A stretch of 64,000 bases of DNA from Halobacterium salinarum DSM 3754 (GTDB lineage Archaea > Halobacteriota > Halobacteria > Halobacteriales > Halobacteriaceae), in contig NZ_VRYN01000002.1 of the NCBI RefSeq assembly GCF_008124605.1, positions 186,001 through 250,000 of the forward strand. The letters run 5' to 3'. The stretch's first letter is position 1, and the number at the start of each line of letters is the position of its first letter. Position numbers and translations under genes: made by a program. The notes under the pieces were generated by a model. It ran no database searches and was not told the origin of the DNA. It saw only the letters and a program-made list of their open reading frames with translations. Positions 48,409 to 57,103 of the stretch are shown in pieces.

Positions 48409-49629
48409 ATGACCGATACCGTCGAGGACGTGGAGCTCCCCTACGACGACAGCGCCTCACAACAGGACAAACTGGAGGCGCTAGAGGAGCAACTCTCTAC
48501 CCTCGAAGAGGAGAACGAGGAGATGCGAGACCGGCTGCTTGATGCCAACGCAGAGAACAACAAATACCAGCAGAAGCTCGAACGCCTCTCACACGAGAAC
48601 AAGAAGCTCAAGCAGTCGCCGCTGTTCATCGCGACTGTCCAGGAGCTCACCGACGAGGGGGCCGTGATCAAACAGCACGGCAACAACCAGGAAGCGCTCA
48701 CTGAGGTCACGGACGAGCTGCGTGCCACCCTCGAACCGGGCTCGCGGGTCGCGGTCAACAACTCGCTGTCCGTCGTCCGCCAACTGGACGACGAGGCAGA
48801 CGTGCGGGCTCGTGTCATGGAAGTCGATGACTCCCCCGACGTGGGCTACGAGGACATCGGCGGCCTCGACGACCAGCTCCGGGAAGTCCGGGAGACAGTC
48901 GAGCTTCCGATGAAAGACCCCGGCCTGTTCGAGACCGTGGGCATCAACCCGCCGAGCGGCGTGTTGTTGCACGGGCCGCCCGGCACGGGCAAGACGCTGA
49001 TGGCGAAGGCCGTCGCCAGCCAGACGGACGCCAGCTTCATCAAGATGGCCGGCAGCGAGCTCGTGCACAAGTTCATCGGCGAGGGCGCGAAGCTCGTGCG
49101 CGATCTCTTCCAGGTCGCCCGCGACCACGAGCCCGCCGTCGTGTTCATCGACGAGATCGACGCCATCGCCTCGAAGCGCACGGACTCGAAGACCAGCGGG
49201 GACGCCGAGGTCCAGCGCACGATGATGCAGTTGCTCTCGGAGATGGACGGCTTCGACGAGCGCGGCGACATCCGCATCATCGCCGCCACCAACCGCTTCG
49301 ACATGCTCGACCGCGCGATCCTGCGGCCCGGCCGCTTCGACCGCCTCATCGAGGTCCCCCACCCGAACGTGGGCGGCCGCGAGAAGATCTTCCGCATCCA
49401 CACGCGGGCGATGAACGTCGCCGACAGCGTCGACTTCGGCGAGCTCGCCGCCGACACCGGGGATCTCTCCGGTGCGGACGTGAAAGCGATCTGTACGGAA
49501 GCCGGGATGTTCGCCATCCGCGACGACCGCACGGAGGTCCGGATGCAGGACTTCCAGTCGGCACGCGAGAAACTCGATCAGGACTCCGAGCCCGCCGCCG
49601 CCACGGACGTCTCCCGGACGTTCGCGTAG
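48409..49629 (+). CDS. pan: proteasome-activating nucleotidase PAN
   Basis: A 406-residue AAA+ unfoldase that feeds proteins into the 20S proteasome. N-terminal coiled coil (about 17-68), OB domain (about 72-135), AAA+ core with Walker A GPPGTGKT (189-196), Walker B VVFIDEIDAIAS and sensor/arginine-finger segments (TNRFDMLDRAILRPGRFDR). The C-terminus is SRTFA: phenylalanine where a classical HbYX tail has tyrosine. ATG 48409 (GTG 48406 is also in frame). A TCTTATGAAC element 24-30 nt upstream suggests a near-leaderless mRNA. Confidence 0.96.
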   Translation: MTDTVEDVELPYDDSASQQDKLEALEEQLSTLEEENEEMRDRLLDANAENNKYQQKLERLSHENKKLKQSPLFIATVQELTDEGAVIKQHGNNQEALTEVTDELRATLEPGSRVAVNNSLSVVRQLDDEADVRARVMEVDDSPDVGYEDIGGLDDQLREVRETVELPMKDPGLFETVGINPPSGVLLHGPPGTGKTLMAKAVASQTDASFIKMAGSELVHKFIGEGAKLVRDLFQVARDHEPAVVFIDEIDAIASKRTDSKTSGDAEVQRTMMQLLSEMDGFDERGDIRIIAATNRFDMLDRAILRPGRFDRLIEVPHPNVGGREKIFRIHTRAMNVADSVDFGELAADTGDLSGADVKAICTEAGMFAIRDDRTEVRMQDFQSAREKLDQDSEPAAATDVSRTFA

Positions 49630-49672
49630 TCGGCCGGCGATTCGGGGGCCGTTTTTCAGCGATCCCGGCGCG

Positions 49673-49810
49673 TTACAGCGCTGTGAACGCCAGGTACGGC
49701 ACGCCGAACAGCACTGCCGTCATCACCACCAGAACAAGCGCGTAGCTGACAGCCGTCCCGAGCGCTGTCCGCCACGCGTCGTGATCGAACGCATCGAGCG
49801 CGTCGCTCAT
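49673..49810 (-). CDS. 45-residue single-helix membrane protein
   Basis: A short gene readable on the minus strand: MSDALDAFDHDAWRTALGTAVSYALVLVVMTAVLFGVPYLAFTAL. A short acidic head is followed by one transmembrane helix and a VPYLAF end. Codon choice follows the genome's bias, and tiny membrane proteins of this shape recur in haloarchaeal genomes. It sits convergent to pan. Function unknown. Confidence 0.65.
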   Translation of the reverse strand: MSDALDAFDHDAWRTALGTAVSYALVLVVMTAVLFGVPYLAFTAL

Positions 49811-49859
49811 ACCGACACGTCGCGGTGCCACGTCCTAAGCGTTGTCATCACCGCGCCGG

Positions 49860-50057
49860 TCAGTCGAGGATGTCACCGATCCGGCGCGGCTCACCGGACA
49901 GCGTCGGGTTCGGTTCGACGAGCTTGAGCAGGTCGTGGTCGGTGACGTCGTGGTAGTCGGACTGCGTGGCGTCCTCGATGAGGGGTTTCTCCAGGCGGAA
50001 CTCGGTGCCCTCGTACACCACGTCGACGCCGTCGTCTGCAACGGAGAGGGAGGTCAT
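49860..50057 (-). CDS. small haloarchaeal protein (DUF5800-like)
   Basis: A 65-residue soluble protein: MTSLSVADDGVDVVYEGTEFRLEKPLIEDATQSDYHDVTDHDLLKLVEPNPTLSGEPRRIGDILD. The pattern GVDVVYEGTEFRLEK...VTDHDLLKLVE..P.LSGEPRRI is one I recall from a conserved small haloarchaeal family of unknown function (DUF5800-like). Starts at ATG 50057, divergent from the bactofilin-like gene. Confidence 0.78.
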   Translation of the reverse strand: MTSLSVADDGVDVVYEGTEFRLEKPLIEDATQSDYHDVTDHDLLKLVEPNPTLSGEPRRIGDILD

Positions 50058-50125
50058 GACTGATGGTACGTGTGCAGAGACTAAACCCCGTCGTCTGACG
50101 GTCGTCCGACGGTCTCGCGGGGTTT

Positions 50126-50998
50126 ATGCCGATGCGACGACTGGACTGCGGTGTGCTCGGCCCGACCCCGATCGACCAGTTACACATCCCGGACGGCACC
50201 ACGGTCAAGGAGCACGACGTGGTCGCCGACAGTGACGTGCTGATCGGGGCGCAGTCGCAGCTCCGGCTCGGGGTGCGGGGCCACAACGTCGTTGCAGGCG
50301 AACGGGTGTCCGTCGACGGCGACATCGAGGCGGCGGGCGACTGCCGGCTGGACATGTGGTGTGAGGTCACCGGCAACGTGCTCGTTGAAGGCGACGCCTA
50401 CGTGGGTGAACGCACCCACATCACGGAGCGGCTGGTCGTCGGTGGCGACCTCGACATCGGCGACGACGTCGACATCGAGGAGGGGTTCGAGGCGTCGGGC
50501 TGGATCGTCATCCGGAACCCGATGCCCACCCTCACGTTCTTCGTCATGTACCTCACGCACCTCCTCCGGCTCGGCGAGGCGGAGGACGCCCAGGAACTCG
50601 TCGAGGAGCTGGCGGCCGACAGCGACCGCGGCCCCCTCACGATCCCACAGTCGGCCAGCGTCTCCGACGACGCCTGGCGTGTCTCCACGCCGGCGACCAT
50701 CGGGGACGACTGCCGGCTGCACGGCAACATCCGGGCGACCGAGATCGACGTCGGGCGCGGGAACAACGTCTTCGGGAGCCTGCGCGCCCAGAACGACGTG
50801 ACGGTTGGCGCGGGCACGAAGATCCACGGCGACGTGACCACCCGGAACGGGAGCGTCCACGTCCAGGGGGACGCGGTCGTCCTCGGCGACGTCTCCGGCC
50901 ACGACGTCACCATCGACGAGGCGGCGGACGTCGACGGCGTCATCCGCGCTCGCGGCGAGATGCGGGTTGGAAGTGTTGCCGACCGGGACGCCGAGTGA
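50126..50998 (+). CDS. bactofilin-like polymer-forming protein
   Basis: A 290-residue protein made of two beta-solenoid halves: residues about 15-125 (repeats such as HDVVADSDVLIGAQSQLRLGVRGHNVVAGERVSVDGDIEA) and 185-285 (IGDDCRLHGNIRATEIDVGRGNNVFGSLRAQNDVTVGAGTKIHGDV...), matching polymer-forming cytoskeletal (bactofilin) proteins. The two are separated by a helical, partly hydrophobic segment (MPTLTFFVMYLTHLLRLGEAEDAQELVEELAAD). Haloarchaeal bactofilin relatives (halofilins) shape cells; this may be one, but orthology is not shown. Confidence 0.8.
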   Translation: MPMRRLDCGVLGPTPIDQLHIPDGTTVKEHDVVADSDVLIGAQSQLRLGVRGHNVVAGERVSVDGDIEAAGDCRLDMWCEVTGNVLVEGDAYVGERTHITERLVVGGDLDIGDDVDIEEGFEASGWIVIRNPMPTLTFFVMYLTHLLRLGEAEDAQELVEELAADSDRGPLTIPQSASVSDDAWRVSTPATIGDDCRLHGNIRATEIDVGRGNNVFGSLRAQNDVTVGAGTKIHGDVTTRNGSVHVQGDAVVLGDVSGHDVTIDEAADVDGVIRARGEMRVGSVADRDAE

Positions 50999-51045
50999 CG
51001 CGCCCGGACCATCAGGTTTCTTGATTGATCCGCGACCATCCAGCA

Positions 51046-51330
51046 GTGATACCCTCCCCCGACGATGACGGTGCGACGGACCAGTCGTTGAACGGTGACC
51101 ACGGGCCGCCGTGGCTGGGCGTCCGCCTGCTCCCCTCGGCGGTGCTCGCGTGGCTCGGCGTACTCGCGTTGCTCACCGGAGTTCACGGCGTCTGGTGGAT
51201 GCTCGGCGAGCCGACCCCCGCATACGCCGGGTACGGCGTTCCGAGTCTGCTGTGGGACAGCGCGCTCGTGTTCGTCGGCGTCTACTTCCTCACTGTGGCC
51301 GTCGGGAGCGCTGCCGCCCGGCTGGATTAG
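51046..51330 (+). CDS. small two-helix membrane protein, unknown function
   Basis: A 94-residue protein: hydrophilic start (IPSPDDDGATDQSLNGDHGPPWLG), then LLPSAVLAWLGVLALLTGVHGVWWML, a GEPTPAYAGYGVPSLLWD loop and a second helix SALVFVGVYFLTVAVGSAAA. GTG 51046 is taken as start; TTG 51025 is in frame but unlikely. Not recognised. Tail-to-tail with the CBS protein, 4-bp overlap. Confidence 0.62.
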   Translation: MIPSPDDDGATDQSLNGDHGPPWLGVRLLPSAVLAWLGVLALLTGVHGVWWMLGEPTPAYAGYGVPSLLWDSALVFVGVYFLTVAVGSAAARLD

Positions 51331-52427
51331 GACTGTGACTTCTCGGCCGCCTCGTCGTAGGGGTCTTCGACCTCGCCGGTGATCGCTTCCAGCACGTCCG
51401 TAATCGTGACCATGCCAACGACGCCGCCCGTGTCGGCGTCGGTGACGAACGCGAGTTCCTGGCGTTCGGCCTGGAAGCGGTCGATGGCGTCGCTGACGGA
51501 CATGTCGGCGTCGAAGACCAGCGGCGGGTGCGCGACGTCTTCGAGGGCGAGCGTGCCGTCCCGGAGGTCGTCGAGGTCCCGGAAGGCCTCGGGGAGGTAA
51601 ACGACACCCCGAAAGTCATCCATCGATTCGCCGACCAGCGGGTACCGGACGTGGGGGCTGTCGGCCATCCGGTCGAGGTTCGTCTCCAGGTCGTCGGTCG
51701 TGGAGACGGCGACGACCTCGTCGACCGGAACGGCTTCGTCGCCGACGGGGATGCGGTCGATGTCGAGCGCGCCGATGACTTCCTCGCGGCGCTCGTCGGG
51801 AACCCCCGTTCCACTGAGCAGGTCGCCCATCCGGCTCCGGAGGTCGGAGCGGCCGTCGATGGGGTCCTCGGCGCCTTCTTCGGTCCACGAGCGCGTCATC
51901 TCGACGCCCACGAGAGAGAGAATCGCCTTGGCGATGCGGTCACCGGCGCGAATGATGGGCGACATGGTCCGCGTCCACCAGTAGTGGAGTGGGGCACAGT
52001 AGTGCGCGACCGTCTTCGCGCGCTCGACGCCGAGGTAAGTGGGTGCCTGCTCGGCGAGCACGAGGTGGGCGACGTTCATGACGGCGAGGGCCACCAGCAC
52101 GGAGAGCGTCGCGATGGACCCCGCGCCGAAGCCCACGAACTCGAAAACGGGTGTGAACAACACTGCGAGCGCGGGCTCGGCGACGACGCCCAGCCCGACC
52201 GAGCAGACGGTGATGCCGAGCTGGCAGCCTGTCAGGTAGATTTCGAGGCGGTCGGTCATCTCCCACGCCCGGCGGAGCCCTGCCGTCTCCTGGAACGCCG
52301 ACTCGTCGAACTGTCGGACGCGAGTGAGCGCGAACTCGGTCGCGACGAAGAAGCCGTTGCCGGCGAGGAGGGCGATGCCGCCGAAGATGCGTAGCGCGGT
52401 CACCGGCGTGATTTCGCCAGCAGACAT
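51327..52427 (-). CDS. DUF21 (CNNM/CorC-type) transporter-like protein with CBS pair
   Basis: A 366-residue protein. The N-terminal DUF21 membrane domain (about 5-180, three to four helices) has the conserved GNGFFVATEFALTRVR and LGVVAEPALAVLF; a CBS pair follows (about 235-350), with YPLVGESMDDFRGVVYLPEAF and LAFVTDADTGGVVGMVTITDVLEAITGEVEDPYDE. Relatives (CorC, HlyC, CNNM) are linked to Mg2+ or Co2+ movement and nucleotide sensing by CBS. ATG 52427 fits the family start. Confidence 0.9.
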   Translation of the reverse strand: MSAGEITPVTALRIFGGIALLAGNGFFVATEFALTRVRQFDESAFQETAGLRRAWEMTDRLEIYLTGCQLGITVCSVGLGVVAEPALAVLFTPVFEFVGFGAGSIATLSVLVALAVMNVAHLVLAEQAPTYLGVERAKTVAHYCAPLHYWWTRTMSPIIRAGDRIAKAILSLVGVEMTRSWTEEGAEDPIDGRSDLRSRMGDLLSGTGVPDERREEVIGALDIDRIPVGDEAVPVDEVVAVSTTDDLETNLDRMADSPHVRYPLVGESMDDFRGVVYLPEAFRDLDDLRDGTLALEDVAHPPLVFDADMSVSDAIDRFQAERQELAFVTDADTGGVVGMVTITDVLEAITGEVEDPYDEAAEKSQS

Positions 52428-52537
52428 ATCGACAGCATGACGAACGCCGTGCAAAGACGTGTCGGATTCGATACAGTGGACGGACGGCGGGACCCCAACC
52501 GAAAAACGCTTTCCGACGCTGGAGCAACGGTGATGGT

Positions 52538-53719
52538 ATGCTCTCTATCGCGCTTGCCGGGAAGCCGAACGCCGGCAAGTCGACGTTCTACACGGCGGCG
52601 ACGCGGTCGGAGGTGGACGTGGCGAACTACCCGTTCACCACCATCGACGCGAACCGGGGCGTGACCCACGTGCGGACGGCGTGTCCGTGCCTGACCCGCG
52701 AGGAGCGCTGCGGCCACGAACACTGCCACGACGGGAAGCGCTACGTGCCGGTGGAGCTGCTGGACGTGGCGGGGTTGGTGCCGGGCGCCCACGAGGGCCG
52801 TGGGCTCGGCAACCAGTTCCTCGACGAGCTGTCGAACGCCGACGTCATCGTGAACGTCGTCGACGCCTCGGGCGCGACGAACGAGGAGGGCGAGCCGGTC
52901 GAGATCGGGGACCACGACCCAGTCGAGGACATCGACTTCGTCGAAGAGGAGATGGATCTGTGGCTCGCGGGCATCGTCGAGGACAACTGGGAGAGCGTCG
53001 AGCGGGCGTCCCGGTCGCCGGGGTTCGACATCGAGACGGCCATCACGGAGATGATGACCGGCTTCGGCGCGAGCGAGTACCAGGTCGCGGCGGTCCTTCG
53101 GGAGTTCGACTATCCCGATGACCCCATCCAGTGGAGCGGCGAGGACCGCGAGGCGCTGGCCCGCGGTGTCCGCGAGCGCACGAAGCCCATCGTCGTCGTC
53201 GCGAACAAAGTCGACGTGGCACCCGAAGAGAACGTCCAACGGCTGCTCGACCTCGACAAGCCCGTGATTCCCGCGACGGCGCAGGGCGAACTCGCGGTGC
53301 GGCGCGGTGCCGACGCGGGCTTCCTGGACTACGACCCCGGCGACGAGGACTTCGACATCACGGGCGACGTGGGCGACGACCAGCGGGAAGCCCTCGAAGC
53401 CCTCCGGGAGACGATGCAGGAGTACGGCGGCACGGGCATGCAGCGTGCGCTCGATTACGCCGTCTACGACCTGCTGGAGATGGTGACAGCGTTCCCCGTC
53501 CAGGACCAGTCGAAGTGGACCGACGCCACGGGCACCGTCCTCCCCGACGCCGTCCTGCTTGACGCGGGGTCGACGCCCGTTGACTTGGCGTACGCCGTGC
53601 ACTCGGACATCGGCGACGGCTACCTGCACGCCGTCAACGCGAAGACCAACCGGGAGATCGGCGAGGACGACGAGCTCGGCGAGGGTGACGTGGTGAAGAT
53701 CGTCTCCACGGCGAACTAA
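52538..53719 (+). CDS. ychF: YchF/Ola1-type ribosome-associated NTPase
   Basis: A 393-residue OBG-family P-loop NTPase. G1 GKPNAGKST, G2 region YPFTTIDANRG, G3 LLDVAGLVPGAHEGRGLG, NKxD-like VVANKVD, a helical insert, and a C-terminal TGS domain (GTVLPDAVLLDAGSTPVDLAYAVHSDIGDGYLHAVNAKTNREIG). A cysteine/histidine cluster at about 49-67 (CPCLTREERCGHEHCH) occurs in archaeal members and may bind metal. The protein binds ribosomes; members of the family favour ATP over GTP. Confidence 0.94.
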   Translation: MLSIALAGKPNAGKSTFYTAATRSEVDVANYPFTTIDANRGVTHVRTACPCLTREERCGHEHCHDGKRYVPVELLDVAGLVPGAHEGRGLGNQFLDELSNADVIVNVVDASGATNEEGEPVEIGDHDPVEDIDFVEEEMDLWLAGIVEDNWESVERASRSPGFDIETAITEMMTGFGASEYQVAAVLREFDYPDDPIQWSGEDREALARGVRERTKPIVVVANKVDVAPEENVQRLLDLDKPVIPATAQGELAVRRGADAGFLDYDPGDEDFDITGDVGDDQREALEALRETMQEYGGTGMQRALDYAVYDLLEMVTAFPVQDQSKWTDATGTVLPDAVLLDAGSTPVDLAYAVHSDIGDGYLHAVNAKTNREIGEDDELGEGDVVKIVSTAN

Positions 53720-54504
53720 GCCGTGTCCGGGTGGCGCGCGATGAGCACGCCGCGATCGCCGGTCACGGTGAGAGTGCCGTCGACGAAGCGCGCCCGGAAC
53801 GCCCGTTCGAGCGCGGGCCCGGCTTCCGGGTCGAAACCCGGCAGCGAGAGCACGTACGCGACCAGCGGCTCGGGGGCGTCGACCACGAGGGGGGCGTCGA
53901 GACGACGCCGCTCGACGGCGGCGAAGCGGTCGCGGAGCTGCGCCGCGCCGTTCTGAAGCGTGAACGGGCGCTCATCCGGCACGTCGCCGTGGTCGCGGGC
54001 GACAGCCCAGAGTTCGGTGAGCGCGTCGTCGCCGCTGGTCGCGGCGTGCAGTTCACCCGTCGGGGTCAGTACGCGGGCGATCTCGGCGAGCGCCTGCCGG
54101 CGGTCGGCGTCGCCGAGGTGCGCGAGCACGTGGTGGGCGGTGACGGCGTCGAACGTGTCCGCGGGATACGGGATGTCGCGGGCGTCCACGACGTCGAAGG
54201 TGAACTCGTGTGGGGCGTCCGCGAGCGCGTCCATCGCGTCAGCCGTCACGCCCTGGAACGCGTCGGTGACGGTGACGTCCCAGCCGTCGGGGACGCGGTC
54301 GGCGTTCGCGCCCCAGAACGCGCCGTGGCCGGCGCCGAGCGAGAGCACCGCGGCGTCGGGGCCGAGATCGAGGTGGTCGAACAGCCACTCGTAGTGGGAT
54401 CGCTCGCCGGTACCGAAGCGGGCGTCGAGCGCGCGTCGGGCGGCGAGCAGTCCGCCGTCGGCGTACTGCGCGGCGACCACGTCGTCGGCCTGCCAGTCGG
54501 TCAT
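53716..54504 (-). CDS. class I SAM-dependent methyltransferase
   Basis: A 262-residue Rossmann-type methyltransferase. Motif I is VLSLGAGHGAFWGA, then an acidic end of strand 2 (VTVTDAFQ), and FDAVTAHHVLAHLGDADRRQALAEIARVLTPTGELHAAT. The substrate is not readable (small molecule or protein). Tail-to-tail with ychF, overlapping by 4 bp; aspC follows behind on the same strand. Confidence 0.85.
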   Translation of the reverse strand: MTDWQADDVVAAQYADGGLLAARRALDARFGTGERSHYEWLFDHLDLGPDAAVLSLGAGHGAFWGANADRVPDGWDVTVTDAFQGVTADAMDALADAPHEFTFDVVDARDIPYPADTFDAVTAHHVLAHLGDADRRQALAEIARVLTPTGELHAATSGDDALTELWAVARDHGDVPDERPFTLQNGAAQLRDRFAAVERRRLDAPLVVDAPEPLVAYVLSLPGFDPEAGPALERAFRARFVDGTLTVTGDRGVLIARHPDTA

Positions 54505-54568
54505 GGTGGTGGCGAGGAAGCGCGGTGCCTTCAGGCCGGCGGTGTAGGGGGGCGGCGGCGTGAGCGGG

Positions 54569-55690
54569 TTACTGGACGGCAGCCGTCGCCGCGCGCATCA
54601 CGTCGATGGCGTCCCGCAGCGTCGCCATGTCCGTGGCGTACGAGATGCGGGCGGTGCCCGCGCCGTGGTCGCCGAACGCCGACCCGGGGACGACGACGAC
54701 GCCGCGGTCGACGACCTCGTCGATCCAGCCGTCGGGCACCGTCGGCATCGCGTAGAACGCGCCCCCGGGAGTCGGGACGTCGAGACCCATGGCTTCGAGG
54801 CCGTCCAGCAGGACGTCCCGGCGCGCCTCGAAGGCCGCCACCATCTCGTCGACGACGCCTTGGGGGCCCGAGAGCGCGGCTTCGGCGGCGTACTGGGCGG
54901 GGGCGCTGGCACACGCCTGGACGTACTGGTGGACGCGAAGCATGCGCTCGGCGCGGCGCTCGCTGGCGGCGACCCAGCCCAGCCGCCAGCCGGTCATCGA
55001 GTACGTCTTCGAGCAGGCGTTCACCACGACGACGTTGTCGGTGTCGGCGAACTCCATCGGGGAGCGGTGTTCGCCCTCGAAGACGATGTGTTCGTAGACC
55101 TCGTCGCTGATGCAGAGCACGTCGTGTTCGTCGGCGATGCGCGCGAACGCGCGCATGTCGGCGGGCGACTGCACGGCACCGGTGGGGTTTGCCGGCGAGT
55201 TCACGACGAACGCGGCCGTGTCGTCGGTGATGTGGTCCTCGACGGTCTCGGGGGCCAGCGTGAGGTCGTCGCGCAGCGGCAATCCCACGGGGTTGCCGCC
55301 GGCCATGCGTGTGAGCGCGTCGTAGGAGACGAACCCGGGGTCTGGGAACAGCACCTCGTCCCCGGGGTCGACGTGGGCTTCCATGGCGAGGTGCAGCGCC
55401 TCGCTGCCGCCGGCCGTCGCGATGACGCCCGCCGGCGCGACGTCGACGCCCTGGTCGCGGGCGTGCTTCTCGACGATGGCGTCGACCAGCGCCGCCGTCC
55501 CGCGGTTGGAGGTGTAGCCGTCGGCCGCGCCGGATTCGATGGCGTCGACCGCGGCCTGCCGGGCGTGGTCGGGCGTGGGGAAGTCGGGCTGGCCGAGGCC
55601 GAGGTTGATGGCGTCCTCGCCGGCCGCCTCGAACACCGCCCGGATGCCGCTGATCGAGACCTGGGCCACGCGGTCGGAGAACTCCGTCAT
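54569..55690 (-). CDS. PLP-dependent class I/II aminotransferase
   Basis: A 373-residue fold-type I aminotransferase. PLP lysine lies in VNACSKTYSMTGWRLGW; other conserved residues: NLGLGQPDFPTPDHAR, GYTSNRGTAALVDAI, VNSPANPTGAV, ISDEVYEHIVF, PGSAFG and RISYAT. Close to archaeal aspartate/aromatic aminotransferases, but the amino donor is not certain. ATG 55690 is used; the longer frame runs through the intergenic palindrome. Confidence 0.92.
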   Translation of the reverse strand: MTEFSDRVAQVSISGIRAVFEAAGEDAINLGLGQPDFPTPDHARQAAVDAIESGAADGYTSNRGTAALVDAIVEKHARDQGVDVAPAGVIATAGGSEALHLAMEAHVDPGDEVLFPDPGFVSYDALTRMAGGNPVGLPLRDDLTLAPETVEDHITDDTAAFVVNSPANPTGAVQSPADMRAFARIADEHDVLCISDEVYEHIVFEGEHRSPMEFADTDNVVVVNACSKTYSMTGWRLGWVAASERRAERMLRVHQYVQACASAPAQYAAEAALSGPQGVVDEMVAAFEARRDVLLDGLEAMGLDVPTPGGAFYAMPTVPDGWIDEVVDRGVVVVPGSAFGDHGAGTARISYATDMATLRDAIDVMRAATAAVQ

Positions 55691-55736
55691 ACCACAGACG
55701 GGGGCGCGGTCCCTGATAACTGTTGGCGACCGACCG

Positions 55737-55762
55737 CCCGGGCGGTGCAAGCACTGCCCGGG
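55737..55762. repeat. 26-bp near-perfect inverted repeat in a divergent promoter region
   Basis: Arms CCCGGGCGGTGC (55737-55748) and GCACTGCCCGGG (55751-55762), spacer AA, one mismatch. Lies 47 bp from the aminotransferase start and 162 bp before the MFS start. Could be an operator for one or both genes. Confidence 0.6.
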
Positions 55763-55923
55763 AATGTCGAAAATAATAGCGGAGAATAGCGCTCCCAACA
55801 AAACAGTAACCTACCCGTTCGTAGGCTTCTCAGAGCGTATGCGACACGTATGCCATGGTACCGCGAGCACACATGTATAATCTTTCCGGGAGCTTATTGG
55901 GGCCGAGTCCGTCCCCACATGGG

Positions 55924-57093
55924 ATGGGTTTTCGAGACTTTCATCCGGCCGTTCTTGCGACCGCGCTTGCAACGTTCATCGCCTTTCTCGGCATCGGTGT
56001 TGTCGACCCGATTCTGCCAAGTATCGCGAAGGAGCTGGGCGCCGACCACTTCATGGTGATGTTCCTGTTCACGAGCTATCTGCTGGTGACCGGGCTCGCG
56101 AACCTCGTGGCGGGCACGCTGGCCACGCGCATCGGCAGCAAGAACACGATGCTCGTCGGCATCGGGATCGTCGCCGTGTTCGCCGGCGGCTGTGCGCTCG
56201 TCTCCTCGGTGGAGTCGATGGCCGTGCTGCGTGGCTTCTGGGGGCTGGGCAACGCCCTGTTCACCACCACCGCGCTCGCCATCATCGTGGGCGTCTCAGC
56301 CGGGAACAGCGGCCGCGCGATCACCCTGTACGAGGCCGCCCTCGGCTTCGGGATCGCCTGTGGGCCGCTCCTGGGCGGGTTCCTGGGCGCGCAGTCCTGG
56401 CGGCTCCCGTTCGCCGGGACGAGCGTCCTGATGCTGCTCGGGTTCGTCTTCGTCGCCACCACCGTCACGGAACCGGACACGGAGGGCCGCGAGGGCGTGC
56501 GCGCGCTCATCGGGACGTTCCGTCACACCGGCGTGCGAACGAACGCGATCGTCGGCATGCTCTACACCTACGGGTTTTTCACCGTGCTGGCGTACACGCC
56601 GCTGGTGCTTGAGGGGTTCACAACGATGCAGATCGGGCTGGTGTTCTTCGCGTGGGGACTGCTCGTGATCGTGGGGTCCGCGGTCCTCGCGCCGCGGCTG
56701 AACGCGCGGTTCGGAACGCCGGAAGTGGCTAGCGCGGCGCTGACCGCCTTCGCGGCGCTGCTGTGCCTGATGTGGCTGGTCAGTTCCCCGATGGTGTTGG
56801 CCGGGCTCGTGGTCACCGCCGGCCTCGCGTGTGGGCTCCTGAACGCGAACCTGTCGACGCTCGCAATGGGGATCTCCACGCACAGCCGGCCGTCCGCCTC
56901 GGGCGCGTACAACAGCCTGCGGTTCACCGGCGGCGCGTTCGCGCCGATCGTCGCGGGCTACATCGGCGGGAACTACGGAGCGGCGCTGCCGTTCCTGCTG
57001 GGCGCGGCCGTCATCACGCTGGGCCTCATCGTGTTGCTGGCGCGGTTCAGCGCGTTCACGTTCGCCACGCCGGACGCCGTCGGCGATCACTGA
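55924..57093 (+). CDS. MFS transporter
   Basis: A 389-residue, 12-helix major facilitator carrier. Helix 1 FLGIGVVDPILPSIAKEL and the loop GTLATRIGSKNTMLVG (MFS motif A-like) identify the superfamily, and SVESMAVLRGFWGLGNALF/ITLYEAALGFGIACGPLLGGFLG mark the drug/metabolite type of antiporter. The substrate is unknown. The start is the ATG beginning MGFRDFHP; an in-frame ATG at 55873 would add 17 residues and cannot be excluded. Confidence 0.88.
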   Translation: MGFRDFHPAVLATALATFIAFLGIGVVDPILPSIAKELGADHFMVMFLFTSYLLVTGLANLVAGTLATRIGSKNTMLVGIGIVAVFAGGCALVSSVESMAVLRGFWGLGNALFTTTALAIIVGVSAGNSGRAITLYEAALGFGIACGPLLGGFLGAQSWRLPFAGTSVLMLLGFVFVATTVTEPDTEGREGVRALIGTFRHTGVRTNAIVGMLYTYGFFTVLAYTPLVLEGFTTMQIGLVFFAWGLLVIVGSAVLAPRLNARFGTPEVASAALTAFAALLCLMWLVSSPMVLAGLVVTAGLACGLLNANLSTLAMGISTHSRPSASGAYNSLRFTGGAFAPIVAGYIGGNYGAALPFLLGAAVITLGLIVLLARFSAFTFATPDAVGDH

Positions 57094-57103
57094 CTGCCCC
57101 GGG

